Shown here: positions 8,018-15,615 of the stretch, one piece after another
How positions within the stretch are numbered: the first letter of the stretch is position 1
Layout: each line of letters starts with the position of its first letter
Source: UBA1351 sp965140555
GTDB lineage: Bacteria; Bacillota; Clostridia; Lachnospirales; Vallitaleaceae
Assembly (NCBI GenBank): GCA_965140555.1
Contig: OZ223260.1
Span: 372,001-436,000 of the forward strand
DNA: 64,000 nt
Direction: 5' to 3'
Notes under the pieces: model-generated
Seen by the model: only the letters and a program-made list of their open reading frames with translations
Databases searched by the model: none
What the model was told of the DNA's origin: nothing
Program-made: the position numbers and the translations under genes

Positions 8018-8787
8018 TGATCAAACAATCAACGTTAGATAAACTCCATGACATGCGAATGTCCTGTATGGCAAGTGCTTTCGAAGAACAGTGCAATAGT
8101 TGTGACTTCAATGATCTTACATTTGAAGACCGTTTCGGAATGTTAGTTGATAAAGAATGGGACAAGCGTAGATCTAATAAAAAGCATCGGCTAATTCGTT
8201 CCGCTGGTTTTAGGTTCCCAGGTGCCTGCATTGAAGATATTGAATATCATCAAGATCGCAAGCTGGATCGAAGTCAAATATTAAATTTTGCTTCATGTAA
8301 CTATATAAGCGAGAAACATCACATAATATTAAAAGGTGCCTCAGGTAACGGGAAAACATATATCTCAAATGCACTTGGAATTGCTGCATGTAAGAACTTT
8401 ATGTCAGTAAAATACATAAGGATTCCTGATTTACTAAATGAATTAGCTATTGCACGAATGGAAGGAACCTTTGCTAAGTATAAGAAAAACATCCAGAAGG
8501 TCGATTTATTGATTCTTGATGAATTCTTATTAACGCCATTGGATGGTGATCAAGCTAAAGAACTTCTTGAAATAATCGAAGTACGTACGATTCGGGGTTC
8601 AATGATTTTTTGTACGCAGTTTCATTCCGAAGGTTGGTACTCTCGAATAGGAGATCAAGAAGACACTATGCTTTCTGACGCTATTGTAGATAGAATTATT
8701 CCTAACTCATATGAAGTCATGATTGAAGGTAATATTTCAATGCGTGAGAGACATGGAATTCATAAGTCAAAGAAAGCTGAGGACTAA
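8017..8787 (+). CDS. istB: IS21 helper ATPase IstB
   Basis: IstB is an AAA+ ATPase that assembles on target DNA and activates IstA. The 256-residue protein has a Walker A (GASGNGKT), a Walker B (LLILDEF) and the usual helical N-terminal domain. Its ATG overlaps the istA TAA by one base, so translation is coupled, and GGAGGTG lies upstream. The length is normal for the family, so the element may be functional. Confidence 0.93.
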   Translation: MIKQSTLDKLHDMRMSCMASAFEEQCNSCDFNDLTFEDRFGMLVDKEWDKRRSNKKHRLIRSAGFRFPGACIEDIEYHQDRKLDRSQILNFASCNYISEKHHIILKGASGNGKTYISNALGIAACKNFMSVKYIRIPDLLNELAIARMEGTFAKYKKNIQKVDLLILDEFLLTPLDGDQAKELLEIIEVRTIRGSMIFCTQFHSEGWYSRIGDQEDTMLSDAIVDRIIPNSYEVMIEGNISMRERHGIHKSKKAED

Positions 8788-8866
8788 TTAATCAATTGCA
8801 CTCTGTCCGAATAACGTGCACTGGTTAACCGGATGGAGTGCTCAAAATTACCGATTCGCATGCACT

Positions 8867-8986
8867 AAGTGGTCGGTGTACTCACATATTGAATCACTTA
8901 TAAAAGAGGATCAATTATATTCTGTTTTTTTAGATGATGAGCGTTTGATTTTGGACTATGCATATAGAAATTCTTCACAGCCTTAA
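8867..8986 (+). pseudogene. 3' fragment of a gene cut off next to the IS21 right end
   Basis: Directly after the IS right end an open frame of 39 codons has no start but has protein-like content (SLIKEDQLYSVFLDDERL) and ends with TAA. It is probably the tail of the gene into which the IS inserted or which a later rearrangement truncated. I cannot join it convincingly to the sequence on the left side of the IS. Confidence 0.5.
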
Positions 8987-9014
8987 CTAGTGTACTGTAT
9001 CACTCGTAAATAGA

Positions 9015-9092
9015 TGAATTATTTGCCTTTGGCTTGCTTTATTATGTTCTAACATGCCAGTTCCCAATATGCCTAAGGCCAACGATAATTCA
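9015..9092. repeat. Imperfect palindrome in the 8787-9187 spacer
   Basis: TGAATTAT (9015-9022) pairs with ATAATTCA (9085-9092), and the inner parts TGCCTTTGGC and GCCTAAGGCCAA are also partly complementary. Inside lies GTTCCCAATATGC (9060-9072), which matches 12 of 13 bases at 1370-1382 in the attC-like hairpin. The remainder of the spacer between istB and the next gene holds the IS end, the gene fragment and two short hairpins. Confidence 0.35.
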
Positions 9093-9137
9093 CACGCCCA
9101 GTAACTGGGGAAACCTAGAATGAACGTCAGCAAGTAA

Positions 9138-9167
9138 ACTTAGTCCTATGTCTGTATAAGACTAAGT
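9138..9167. promoter_or_regulatory. Hairpin just upstream of the lipoprotein gene
   Basis: ACTTAGTC and GACTAAGT form a perfect 8-pair stem that can extend by TAT/ATA across a mismatch. It ends 4 bases before the AGGAGAAG ribosome binding site. There is no T-run, so it is more likely an mRNA-stabilising or regulatory leader hairpin, or an operator, than a terminator. Confidence 0.35.
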
Positions 9168-9186
9168 ATTAGGAGAAGATAAACGG

Positions 9187-9735
9187 ATGAAAAATGTTAT
9201 TTTAACCCTTTGTATCATCTTGTTAATAGGATGTGTACAGGATGAAAACACTTCAGAAAATGAGGTTACAGATAACACGTTAGAATCAGAAGAATATTCT
9301 TGGATAGAAGAAGTTCGTGAACTAAGTCAAGATAATATTATTGATTCAAATTATAATTTAAGAATTGAAAATTATAATGAAAGTAAAGACTTTTCTATAA
9401 TTCATTTATCAGATATAGATTATGAATTTGCAAGTTATTGGGAAGATGAAATCAATAATTGTGTAAGTATAATTTCGAGTCAACTAGATGATGAATCAAA
9501 ACAGAATTTTATTAGTGCCCAATCATATTGGAAAGAATATGTAGAAGGGGAAAAAGAATATAATTTTTCAATCTATGTATTATCCGGCAATTTTGGAAAT
9601 TCAGGTTATTCAATGGTATCAGAAGCATACTATCAAGCAGTCAGAACAAGAGCACTTAAATTAATAGAATATTACTATATATTAAATTGGGGAAAAGAAC
9701 AGACCAATGCGTATATATTTAAATATTCTCTATAA
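9187..9735 (+). CDS. Putative lipoprotein, LprI/DUF1311-like
   Basis: A short signal peptide ends in a lipobox (LIGC, Cys16), so the protein is probably anchored outside the membrane. Residues about 100-180 show spaced features of the LprI (DUF1311) lysozyme-inhibitor family: a QLDDESKQNF helix, a SYWKEYVEGE segment and a final RTRALKLIEYYY helix. The family Cys residues are not conserved here, so the assignment is tentative. AGGAGAAG precedes the ATG. It appears to be a single gene. Confidence 0.55.
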   Translation: MKNVILTLCIILLIGCVQDENTSENEVTDNTLESEEYSWIEEVRELSQDNIIDSNYNLRIENYNESKDFSIIHLSDIDYEFASYWEDEINNCVSIISSQLDDESKQNFISAQSYWKEYVEGEKEYNFSIYVLSGNFGNSGYSMVSEAYYQAVRTRALKLIEYYYILNWGKEQTNAYIFKYSL

Positions 9736-9925
9736 TTTATCAAGGGAAGAAAGATAATTTTTGGGATTGTATATCCCTTAAGGTTATGGATAACCATAGT
9801 GAATGTGTAACCGGTAACGCCATTGCAATTGCACAGGCTAAAGAACACATTATGACGCTGGATTACTGAGCCATTATGAATATATAGTAGACAGCATATT
9901 TTACATAGGAGAGACAACAATTATG

Positions 9926-10558
9926 ATGAATCAAGACCGTACAGGATTTCACCCGGTATACATATTAGCAGGACTATATATAGTGGCTATATACAGCTTT
10001 CCACTTTTATTTTTTAGGGTAAATACGAAAGAGTATGAAGGACTTCTATCGTATTGGCCACTAGCTCTTCCCTTAATCATGGGAGGCATCAACATGCTTA
10101 TCGTCATAGTATACAAAGAAAAGATTGGTAGAATCCGATTGCTTAATTGTGCCGTCGCCATTAAGTACACATTAGTTCCTTTTTATATTATCGGCGGATC
10201 GGCAATTGCAATAGCCTTATTACTTATGTTTACCCCCGTCATTATCATGATATTTGCAGGACCTATGGTGGCGACAACGTTTTCCGTATTAGGCTGGACA
10301 GCTATGGTAGGGGCTGCTCCGTTTTCGATAGGATATATTTATATGTCTTATAAAGAGGGGGTTCATAGTAAGAATCTATCCGTTGTTGCAGGGATACTTC
10401 AATTCTTTTTTACATTAGATGTTCTTTCTATCATGCTACTTGCCTTCAAAGATAAGCGTTGGATTAAGGCAACAATCGTATTAATGATTATCTTGATTAT
10501 TTCAGTAATCGTTATTTCACTCTGGATTATTTTAGCCATTAGCGGTATGCTTATATAA
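9926..10558 (+). CDS. Six-helix integral membrane protein, unknown
   Basis: The gene starts at one of two adjacent ATG codons (9923 or 9926) behind GGAGAG. The product of about 210 residues has roughly six membrane segments: residues 12-30, 45-62, 80-105, 112-135, 150-172 and 180-205. No motif identifies a substrate. The preceding spacer of about 190 bases contains a short open frame at 9793-9868 but no clear gene. The UMP kinase paralogue follows after 21 bases, so they may share a transcript. Confidence 0.6.
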   Translation: MNQDRTGFHPVYILAGLYIVAIYSFPLLFFRVNTKEYEGLLSYWPLALPLIMGGINMLIVIVYKEKIGRIRLLNCAVAIKYTLVPFYIIGGSAIAIALLLMFTPVIIMIFAGPMVATTFSVLGWTAMVGAAPFSIGYIYMSYKEGVHSKNLSVVAGILQFFFTLDVLSIMLLAFKDKRWIKATIVLMIILIISVIVISLWIILAISGMLI

Positions 10559-10579
10559 ATAATTTAAAGGAGATTGCCA

Positions 10580-11311
10580 ATGGAAGGAAAAAGAATTCTT
10601 ATTAAAGTTTCTGGAGAGGCACTGAATGGAGATAGCTTATCCATATATGATAAAACGACAATGGATCATTTCTGTGAAGAAATAGATGAGATAATACAGG
10701 ACGGCTATCAAATAGCAATAGTTGTTGGAGCCGGTAATTTGCTAAGAGGACGAGATGCTGATAATTGGGGAATAGATAGACCTGATGCAGACGAAATGGG
10801 CATTCTATTTACAGTAACGAATGCGTTGATGATACGAAATAAGCTGAATAAACGAAGCCTATTTCCTAAAGTCATGACACCAATGACAATAGGCGGATTG
10901 ACCACTCTTTATAACAGGAAGCAAGCGATAAAGGAGTTAGAAGAAAATAGCGTTGTCATATTTGGAGGAGGGATAGGTAATCCTTTTGTTTCAACGGACT
11001 ATACCGGCGTCCAAAGGGCAATTGAAATTGAAGCGGATCTGTTACTAATGGCCAAAAATGTAGATGGCGTATATAATATGAATCCTCAGATGAATAACAA
11101 TGCGAAACGGTATCAACAAGTAAGCTATGATACCTGCGTAAATAAAAAGATAAAAGTATGCGATGCTTCCGCCTTTATTCTAGCTGAAGAATTTGGACTT
11201 ACGATGCATCTATATGACGGAAATATAAAAAGGGGTCTAGTAACTATTCTTAACGGTGGCAATGTTGGTACCGTTATAAAGAAAGATTGCCCAGATATAT
11301 TTTATTCATAA
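10580..11311 (+). CDS. Stand-alone UMP kinase (PyrH-type) paralogue
   Basis: The ATG at 10580 follows AAAGGAG. The 243-residue product has the complete amino-acid-kinase fold of UMP kinase: GKRILIKVSGEAL at the start, a nucleotide loop VVGAGNLLRG where PyrH normally has GGGN, then FGGGIGNPF, EIEADLLLMAKNVDGVY and a normal C-terminal segment. It should phosphorylate UMP to UDP. It is not beside tsf or frr, where the housekeeping pyrH normally lies, so this is probably an extra, diverged copy. The Gly-to-Ala change may alter regulation or substrate choice. Confidence 0.8.
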   Translation: MEGKRILIKVSGEALNGDSLSIYDKTTMDHFCEEIDEIIQDGYQIAIVVGAGNLLRGRDADNWGIDRPDADEMGILFTVTNALMIRNKLNKRSLFPKVMTPMTIGGLTTLYNRKQAIKELEENSVVIFGGGIGNPFVSTDYTGVQRAIEIEADLLLMAKNVDGVYNMNPQMNNNAKRYQQVSYDTCVNKKIKVCDASAFILAEEFGLTMHLYDGNIKRGLVTILNGGNVGTVIKKDCPDIFYS

Positions 11312-11389
11312 TAGATACCTCACCAGATTGTCCAAAAGATCAATAATATACTATGTGAGCGACTTAACTATCAGAAAAGAGGAGATACT

Positions 11390-11977
11390 ATGGGGCCAAA
11401 TCCTAATGCTATATACCCAAACCCAAATATTGTTATTGGCGACTATACCTATTATGATGATGCTAATGGAGCTGAAAAATTTGAAGAGCATGTAACGCAC
11501 CACTATGAATTTATTGGAGATAAGCTGATTATTGGAAAGTTTTGTGCCATTGCAAACGGCATTGAGTTTGTTATGAACGGTGCAAACCATAGAATGAATA
11601 GCGTTACCACCTATCCCTTTAATATAATGGCCGGAGGCTGGGAAAAATATGCCCCCCAAATGAGTGACTTGCCGTATAAGGGCGATACCGTCATTGGCAA
11701 TGATGTCTGGATTGGACAACATGTGACGGTACTACCTGGTGTGAAAATTGGAGATGGAGCAATCATTGTAGCCAATGCTGTTGTTGCCAAAGATATTCCT
11801 CCCTATTGCATAGTTGCAGGTAACCCCTGTAAAGTAGTAAAGAAAAGATTTAATGATGAGCTCATAAGCTACTTGCTTGAACTCAAATGGTGGGATTGGA
11901 ATTCTGACAAAATATTCAAAAATATGGAATCGTTGTGTAGTGGTGATTTAGAAAGAATTAAGAAGATCGTTGAGTGA
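11390..11977 (+). CDS. Vat-like xenobiotic acetyltransferase
   Basis: This hexapeptide-repeat (left-handed beta-helix) O-acetyltransferase closely follows the Vat streptogramin A acetyltransferase pattern: it begins MGPNP, has the catalytic His in NGANHRM (His67), then YPFN, KGDTVIGNDVWIG, the acyl-CoA repeats and a WWDW segment near the end. Its 195 residues are close to the family length of about 210. It may inactivate virginiamycin-type compounds, but many chromosomal members act on unknown substrates. AGGAG precedes the ATG. Confidence 0.85.
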   Translation: MGPNPNAIYPNPNIVIGDYTYYDDANGAEKFEEHVTHHYEFIGDKLIIGKFCAIANGIEFVMNGANHRMNSVTTYPFNIMAGGWEKYAPQMSDLPYKGDTVIGNDVWIGQHVTVLPGVKIGDGAIIVANAVVAKDIPPYCIVAGNPCKVVKKRFNDELISYLLELKWWDWNSDKIFKNMESLCSGDLERIKKIVE

Positions 11978-12056
11978 CGAAGTTTCTTGAATTACATTGC
12001 ATTTATAGAAGAGGCCTTAAATGCTGAAACAGAGAATTATAGAATCGGAGGATACT

Positions 12057-12377
12057 ATGAAGAAAATGTACTTAGCAATTTCTATACTTGGAACGGTTAT
12101 TCCCTTCACTTTTTTTATTCCATGGATAGGAAAGAATGGGCTTGATGTGAATCTATTTGTTTCAGAATGGTTTACAAATCAAATAAGTCAGTTTTTTGCA
12201 GCAGATTTTATTATATCATGGTTATGTTTTCTTTTATTTATAGTCGTTGATAGTAGGAAGCATCGTATTAAATTTTGGTGGATATCCGTGATAGGGAATT
12301 TCTGCATTGGTCTTTCATTTGCCTTAGCTTTCTATTTGTTCCTTAGAGAAGGACGTGCCAAGGAGAAGGACTCTTAA
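12057..12377 (+). CDS. DUF2834 membrane protein
   Basis: The ATG at 12057 follows GGAGGA; the in-frame codon at 12021 has no such site. The 106-residue protein has three membrane helices and a DUF2834-like pattern: FFIPW, a Phe/Ser-rich second helix preceded by FFAADF, and a final GLSFALAFYLFLRE. The family is small, membrane-bound and uncharacterised. Confidence 0.7.
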   Translation: MKKMYLAISILGTVIPFTFFIPWIGKNGLDVNLFVSEWFTNQISQFFAADFIISWLCFLLFIVVDSRKHRIKFWWISVIGNFCIGLSFALAFYLFLREGRAKEKDS

Positions 12378-12476
12378 TAATAAGCGTAAGTATTTGGATT
12401 CCTATCTGATAGAAAATGCGTTTTAGTGTTGTAGAGACGTGAAGGGAGTATAATCAATAAAATTATCGTGAAATTT

Positions 12477-12640
12477 ATATTTTTCTTTTAAAAAACTAGA
12501 AGTTATGCTATCATTTTAACATGAAGTTTGGCGATGTGGGGATTTTGACGAATTTTTCAATTTATAATATTTTTTAAATTCAATGACATCTACAACTACA
12601 TATAAAATATGACTATCGGTTATTATAAAATATGAGAAAT
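12477..12640. repeat. Leader repeat, copy 1
   Basis: This AT-rich segment of about 164 bp is roughly 85 percent identical by eye to 13729-13892. Conserved blocks include GATGTGGGGATTTTGA, AAATTCAATGACATCT and ACAACTACATATAAA. It occupies most of the 357-base spacer upstream of the Nudix gene and could carry its promoter or leader. No start codon or long ORF lies within it. Confidence 0.75.
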
Positions 12641-12734
12641 CCCATATACGCATATAACGCGTATTCTTATTTATGAATGCTTTAAATTTGAATGCTAGAC
12701 GATAAAATCACATTTGATAATATAAGGAGATTAT

Positions 12735-13316
12735 ATGAATAAACAAGTAATACGCATTCTAGATGAATTCCGAGCAATCGCTCAGTTAGGATTGAATTAT
12801 TCTAAGGACATATATGATATAGAAAGATATAATAGAATGTTAGCGATCATAACAAGGGAATACAGTGATATAGTTGATATAGATGAGGTTGAATTGGCGG
12901 ATAGGTTTAGTAAAGAATTAGGATACATTACCCCTAAAGTAGGTGTAAATGGTATATTGATGAAAGACAATAAAGTTTTGCTTGAGAATAGAGCCGATAA
13001 GACTGGATGGGGTGTAATTGGTGGATGGGCTGAGGTTGGTGAAAGTCCTGAAGAATCATTACAACGTGAATTTTATGAGGAGACTGGGCTAACGGTAGAA
13101 GTAGGTCAGGTCTTACATGTTTTTACACAGAGACCAGGCGATTATGGCTATCCTTGTAGTTCGTATCATATTCTATATGCTTGTAAGTATATTTCAGGTG
13201 ATTTGAAGCGTTCACATGAAAGTATAGAATTAGAGTATAAAGATTATAAAACAATTGATAAATGGCACAGAGATCATTTACATATGGTTGAAAAAGTACT
13301 TATAGAATTAAAGTAA
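12735..13316 (+). CDS. Nudix hydrolase with N-terminal helical domain
   Basis: The 193-residue protein has a perfect Nudix box at residues 97-119 (G-x5-E-x7-REFYEETGL), which binds divalent metal and cleaves nucleoside-diphosphate-linked compounds. Residues 1-60 form the small helical domain that precedes the catalytic part in a common Firmicute Nudix subgroup, with a QLGLNYSKDIYDIERY pattern. AAGGAG precedes the ATG. The exact substrate cannot be read from the sequence. Confidence 0.9.
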   Translation: MNKQVIRILDEFRAIAQLGLNYSKDIYDIERYNRMLAIITREYSDIVDIDEVELADRFSKELGYITPKVGVNGILMKDNKVLLENRADKTGWGVIGGWAEVGESPEESLQREFYEETGLTVEVGQVLHVFTQRPGDYGYPCSSYHILYACKYISGDLKRSHESIELEYKDYKTIDKWHRDHLHMVEKVLIELK

Positions 13317-13394
13317 GATAGAGATCCTTGAACCAAGATGTTAACAATGCCATAACTTATGCGTATTTGGTATGCAACTTGAAGAAGGGAATTT

Positions 13395-13460
13395 ATTGTA
13401 GCGAATGTAGCTGCGGTAAAAGATGTATCAACATGCCGGTATACTAGAAATCAAACTTGA
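13395..13460 (+). pseudogene. Remnant of a hexapeptide acetyltransferase
   Basis: A short frame reads IVANVAAVKDVST, matching the IVANAVVAKDIPP stretch of the Vat-like gene at 11390. No start or upstream coding sequence remains and a stop follows soon after. I read it as a decayed fragment of a second acetyltransferase gene in the spacer between the Nudix gene and the small ORF. Confidence 0.4.
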
Positions 13461-13485
13461 ATTATGAATACATGGGAGACTATAA

Positions 13486-13662
13486 ATGGCTATAATAGAT
13501 ATAGAAATGACAGATGAGAAGCTCATTGAATCATTAATGAACATCTTACAATTTTATAAGGATGACATGGATGATTATGATGATGACGAATTCTTCCAGA
13601 GATACTTGAACAATGCAACGGAAATCGCAGTGGCTATTAATGAAAAACGAATAATTATTTGA
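13486..13662 (+). CDS. Small acidic hypothetical protein
   Basis: An ATG opens a 58-codon frame whose product is rich in Asp and Glu, with a helix-like start (TDEKLIESLMNILQFYKDDM) and a second helix ending in NEKRIII. GGGAG lies about 10 bases upstream. I recognise no family. It may be an intact small gene or the N-terminal part of a longer one. Confidence 0.45.
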   Translation: MAIIDIEMTDEKLIESLMNILQFYKDDMDDYDDDEFFQRYLNNATEIAVAINEKRIII

Positions 13663-13728
13663 AACAATAAACTATTACAAGTGAACTGAACTTAAGGGCA
13701 AAGAATAGTGAGTAAGCTATAAGAAGTT

Positions 13729-13892
13729 ACATATTTCTTTTAAAAAGCTAGAAATTATGCTATTATTTTAACATGATGTTTGGTGATGTGGGGATTTTGA
13801 GGAATTTTATAATTAGAATATCTTTTTAAATTCAATGACATCTCACAACTACATATAAAGTATGAGCATCGGTTATTCTAAAAATAGAAAAT
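13729..13892. repeat. Leader repeat, copy 2
   Basis: This is the second copy of the segment at 12477-12640, in the same orientation 1252 bp downstream. It runs to about 30 bases before the start of the DUF3885 gene, as copy 1 runs to about 95 bases before the Nudix gene. The two copies could recombine and delete the Nudix gene and small ORF between them. Confidence 0.75.
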
Positions 13893-13921
13893 ATATACGT
13901 AAAATTATTGGAGGAATAAAA

Positions 13922-14536
13922 GTGAATGGTTACATACCGGATTGGTTGAACTTAAAAAGTCCACTATTCTATGATACAGAATATTCCATTAGATTTGAGA
14001 TTGGTGACCCTAATATTGAATGCTTTTCCGATGAGTATTTTATGCTTGCTCTCGAAAGAGCTCAAATACTATGGTTGGATGTATTTGGCAACGATGAAGT
14101 TATAAAGGTAATCGTCGATAGTTATGTTCCTGTAATTTCACGTGATAAATATGATTTAACTGATTATACAAATATAGCCGAATATTTTATGGATACATTT
14201 TCTTTGGTATATAATATGATTATTCCGAATAAGTATGAGGAAGACGATCAAGAAGGTGTGTTATTTCGGCAAGTTTACATGGGATGCATTAAGGATCTGG
14301 ATATCCATGACCTATTATTGCGTAAGCTAAGATGTGATACAAGCTTGGAACCAAAGTTTGAGGAGGAAATTTTCTTTGTGAGTGAGGATAACAGTATCGT
14401 CTATTTTCTCTATGATGACAGAGGGCTTGATGTTGCCAGCCATTCAATAGAAAATCTAAGGATGCTGTACAACAGAAGAAACAGTTGGATTTTGGACTAT
14501 GATAGGGAATTAATTATAGAACGCTTCAAATACTAG
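13922..14536 (+). CDS. DUF3885 protein
   Basis: I choose a GTG at 13922 behind GGAGGA; the ATG at 13862 falls inside the leader repeat. The 204-residue product matches DUF3885: an early RFEIGD, the ALERAQILW helix, and the characteristic C-terminal block YDDRGLDV, LRMLYNRR and WILDYDRELI. The family's function is unknown. It occurs in variable gene neighbourhoods of Firmicutes. Confidence 0.8.
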   Translation: MNGYIPDWLNLKSPLFYDTEYSIRFEIGDPNIECFSDEYFMLALERAQILWLDVFGNDEVIKVIVDSYVPVISRDKYDLTDYTNIAEYFMDTFSLVYNMIIPNKYEEDDQEGVLFRQVYMGCIKDLDIHDLLLRKLRCDTSLEPKFEEEIFFVSEDNSIVYFLYDDRGLDVASHSIENLRMLYNRRNSWILDYDRELIIERFKY

Positions 14537-14586
14537 GTATGTTATTTTTTCTCAGATAGTTAAGCAAATCAATAAGGAGACAAACT

Positions 14587-15432
14587 ATGAATAATGTCAA
14601 AAAAACGATAAGTGTTGATTGTGATAACTTGGAATGGTTATACGTACGGGATGTAGACTATGTCAAATATGACAATTGTGTTCGTAAAATGCAATTATTT
14701 ATACCATTTCGAAGGGAATGGCAAGAGAATACCAAATATCCACTTGTACTTTTTATGCCCGGTTCCGCATGGTACGAACAAGAAATGTATAACAGTATTG
14801 GTGAGTACGCAAAATTAGCACAAAGAGGTTATGTAACAGCCATTGTTCAATTCCGTGAATCGACAATAGCACCCTATCCTGCTCAAATCTATGATTTGGA
14901 TGCAGCCATTCGGTTTTTAATCGAGAAACAGGAAGAGTTCCATATTGATGTGAACAACATCTATTTAGCTGGGAATTCTTCAGGCGGTCATATAGCATTA
15001 ATGACAGCATTAAGTAAAGCGCATGGCATCATTCAAGGTAATTATGATATAGCAGGTGTCATCGCCCTGTCATCGCCAACGGATATTGATATGTGTTTGA
15101 AAGAACCTCTTCCGGAATGGATGACGGACAGACCATCCCATGATTTATTAGGAACAAAGGCTATAGGAGAAAGCACAGAGCTTATTAGACGTGCATCTTG
15201 TGGTCCTTATATATCGGAAGGAATAACACTTCCTGATATATTATTATTCCATGGGACACAGGATCAAATTGTATCCATTGAACAGAGCCGACTATTATAC
15301 CGCCAATTAACAGATGCCAATAAGAATGTATCGTTCTACGAACTTGAAGGCGAAGATCATGGTGGGCCGGCTTTCTGGTCAAAAGAGGTATTGAATATCA
15401 TTGATGATTTTATCCAGACATCAAATGATTAG
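14587..15432 (+). CDS. Alpha/beta hydrolase, esterase type
   Basis: The 281-residue protein has a nucleophile elbow G-N-S-S-G with Ser131, an oxyanion region MPGSAW, and a probable acid and base at Asp226 (GTQDQIV) and His258 (GEDHGG). This is the layout of carboxylesterases that act on small acyl or acetyl esters. There is no signal peptide, so it works in the cytoplasm. AAGGAG precedes the ATG. Confidence 0.88.
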   Translation: MNNVKKTISVDCDNLEWLYVRDVDYVKYDNCVRKMQLFIPFRREWQENTKYPLVLFMPGSAWYEQEMYNSIGEYAKLAQRGYVTAIVQFRESTIAPYPAQIYDLDAAIRFLIEKQEEFHIDVNNIYLAGNSSGGHIALMTALSKAHGIIQGNYDIAGVIALSSPTDIDMCLKEPLPEWMTDRPSHDLLGTKAIGESTELIRRASCGPYISEGITLPDILLFHGTQDQIVSIEQSRLLYRQLTDANKNVSFYELEGEDHGGPAFWSKEVLNIIDDFIQTSND

Positions 15433-15615
15433 AGGCAAATGACTAAACCATTATATAGATATATGTTTATCTATACATGTAAACGCATCGAGGTAGCATC
15501 GGTGCATTTACATAGAAAGAGGTGATTTATCATGAATAGTTCATACTTTCATTAGACAAAGATTATCATCAATTATTAATACGCTTAATGAGCGGTATAG
15601 AAAGTAGGTATTACT

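Larger units (their letters stand above)
6341..8864 (+). mobile_element. IS21-family insertion sequence, apparently intact
   Basis: The left end at 6341-6366 (starting TGCACGTGAATCGGTAAA) matches the reverse complement of the right end at 8839-8864 (TGCATGCGAATCGGTAAT) with few differences. Extra GTGCA-type subterminal repeats lie inside both ends, as is usual for IS21. Total length is 2524 bp, normal for the family, and both istA and istB are open. No clear target duplication is visible: the flanks are CTAAAAAG and CTAAGTGG. That suggests drift or later recombination. Confidence 0.85.

Noticed and set aside
6334..8874. Target-site duplication of the IS21 element
   Set aside because: The flanks CTAAAAAG and CTAAGTGG share only 5 of 8 bases, so no clear duplication can be claimed.
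9793..9868. Short frame in the spacer before the six-helix membrane protein
   Set aside because: It encodes only about 25 residues, lacks a ribosome binding site and matches nothing I know.
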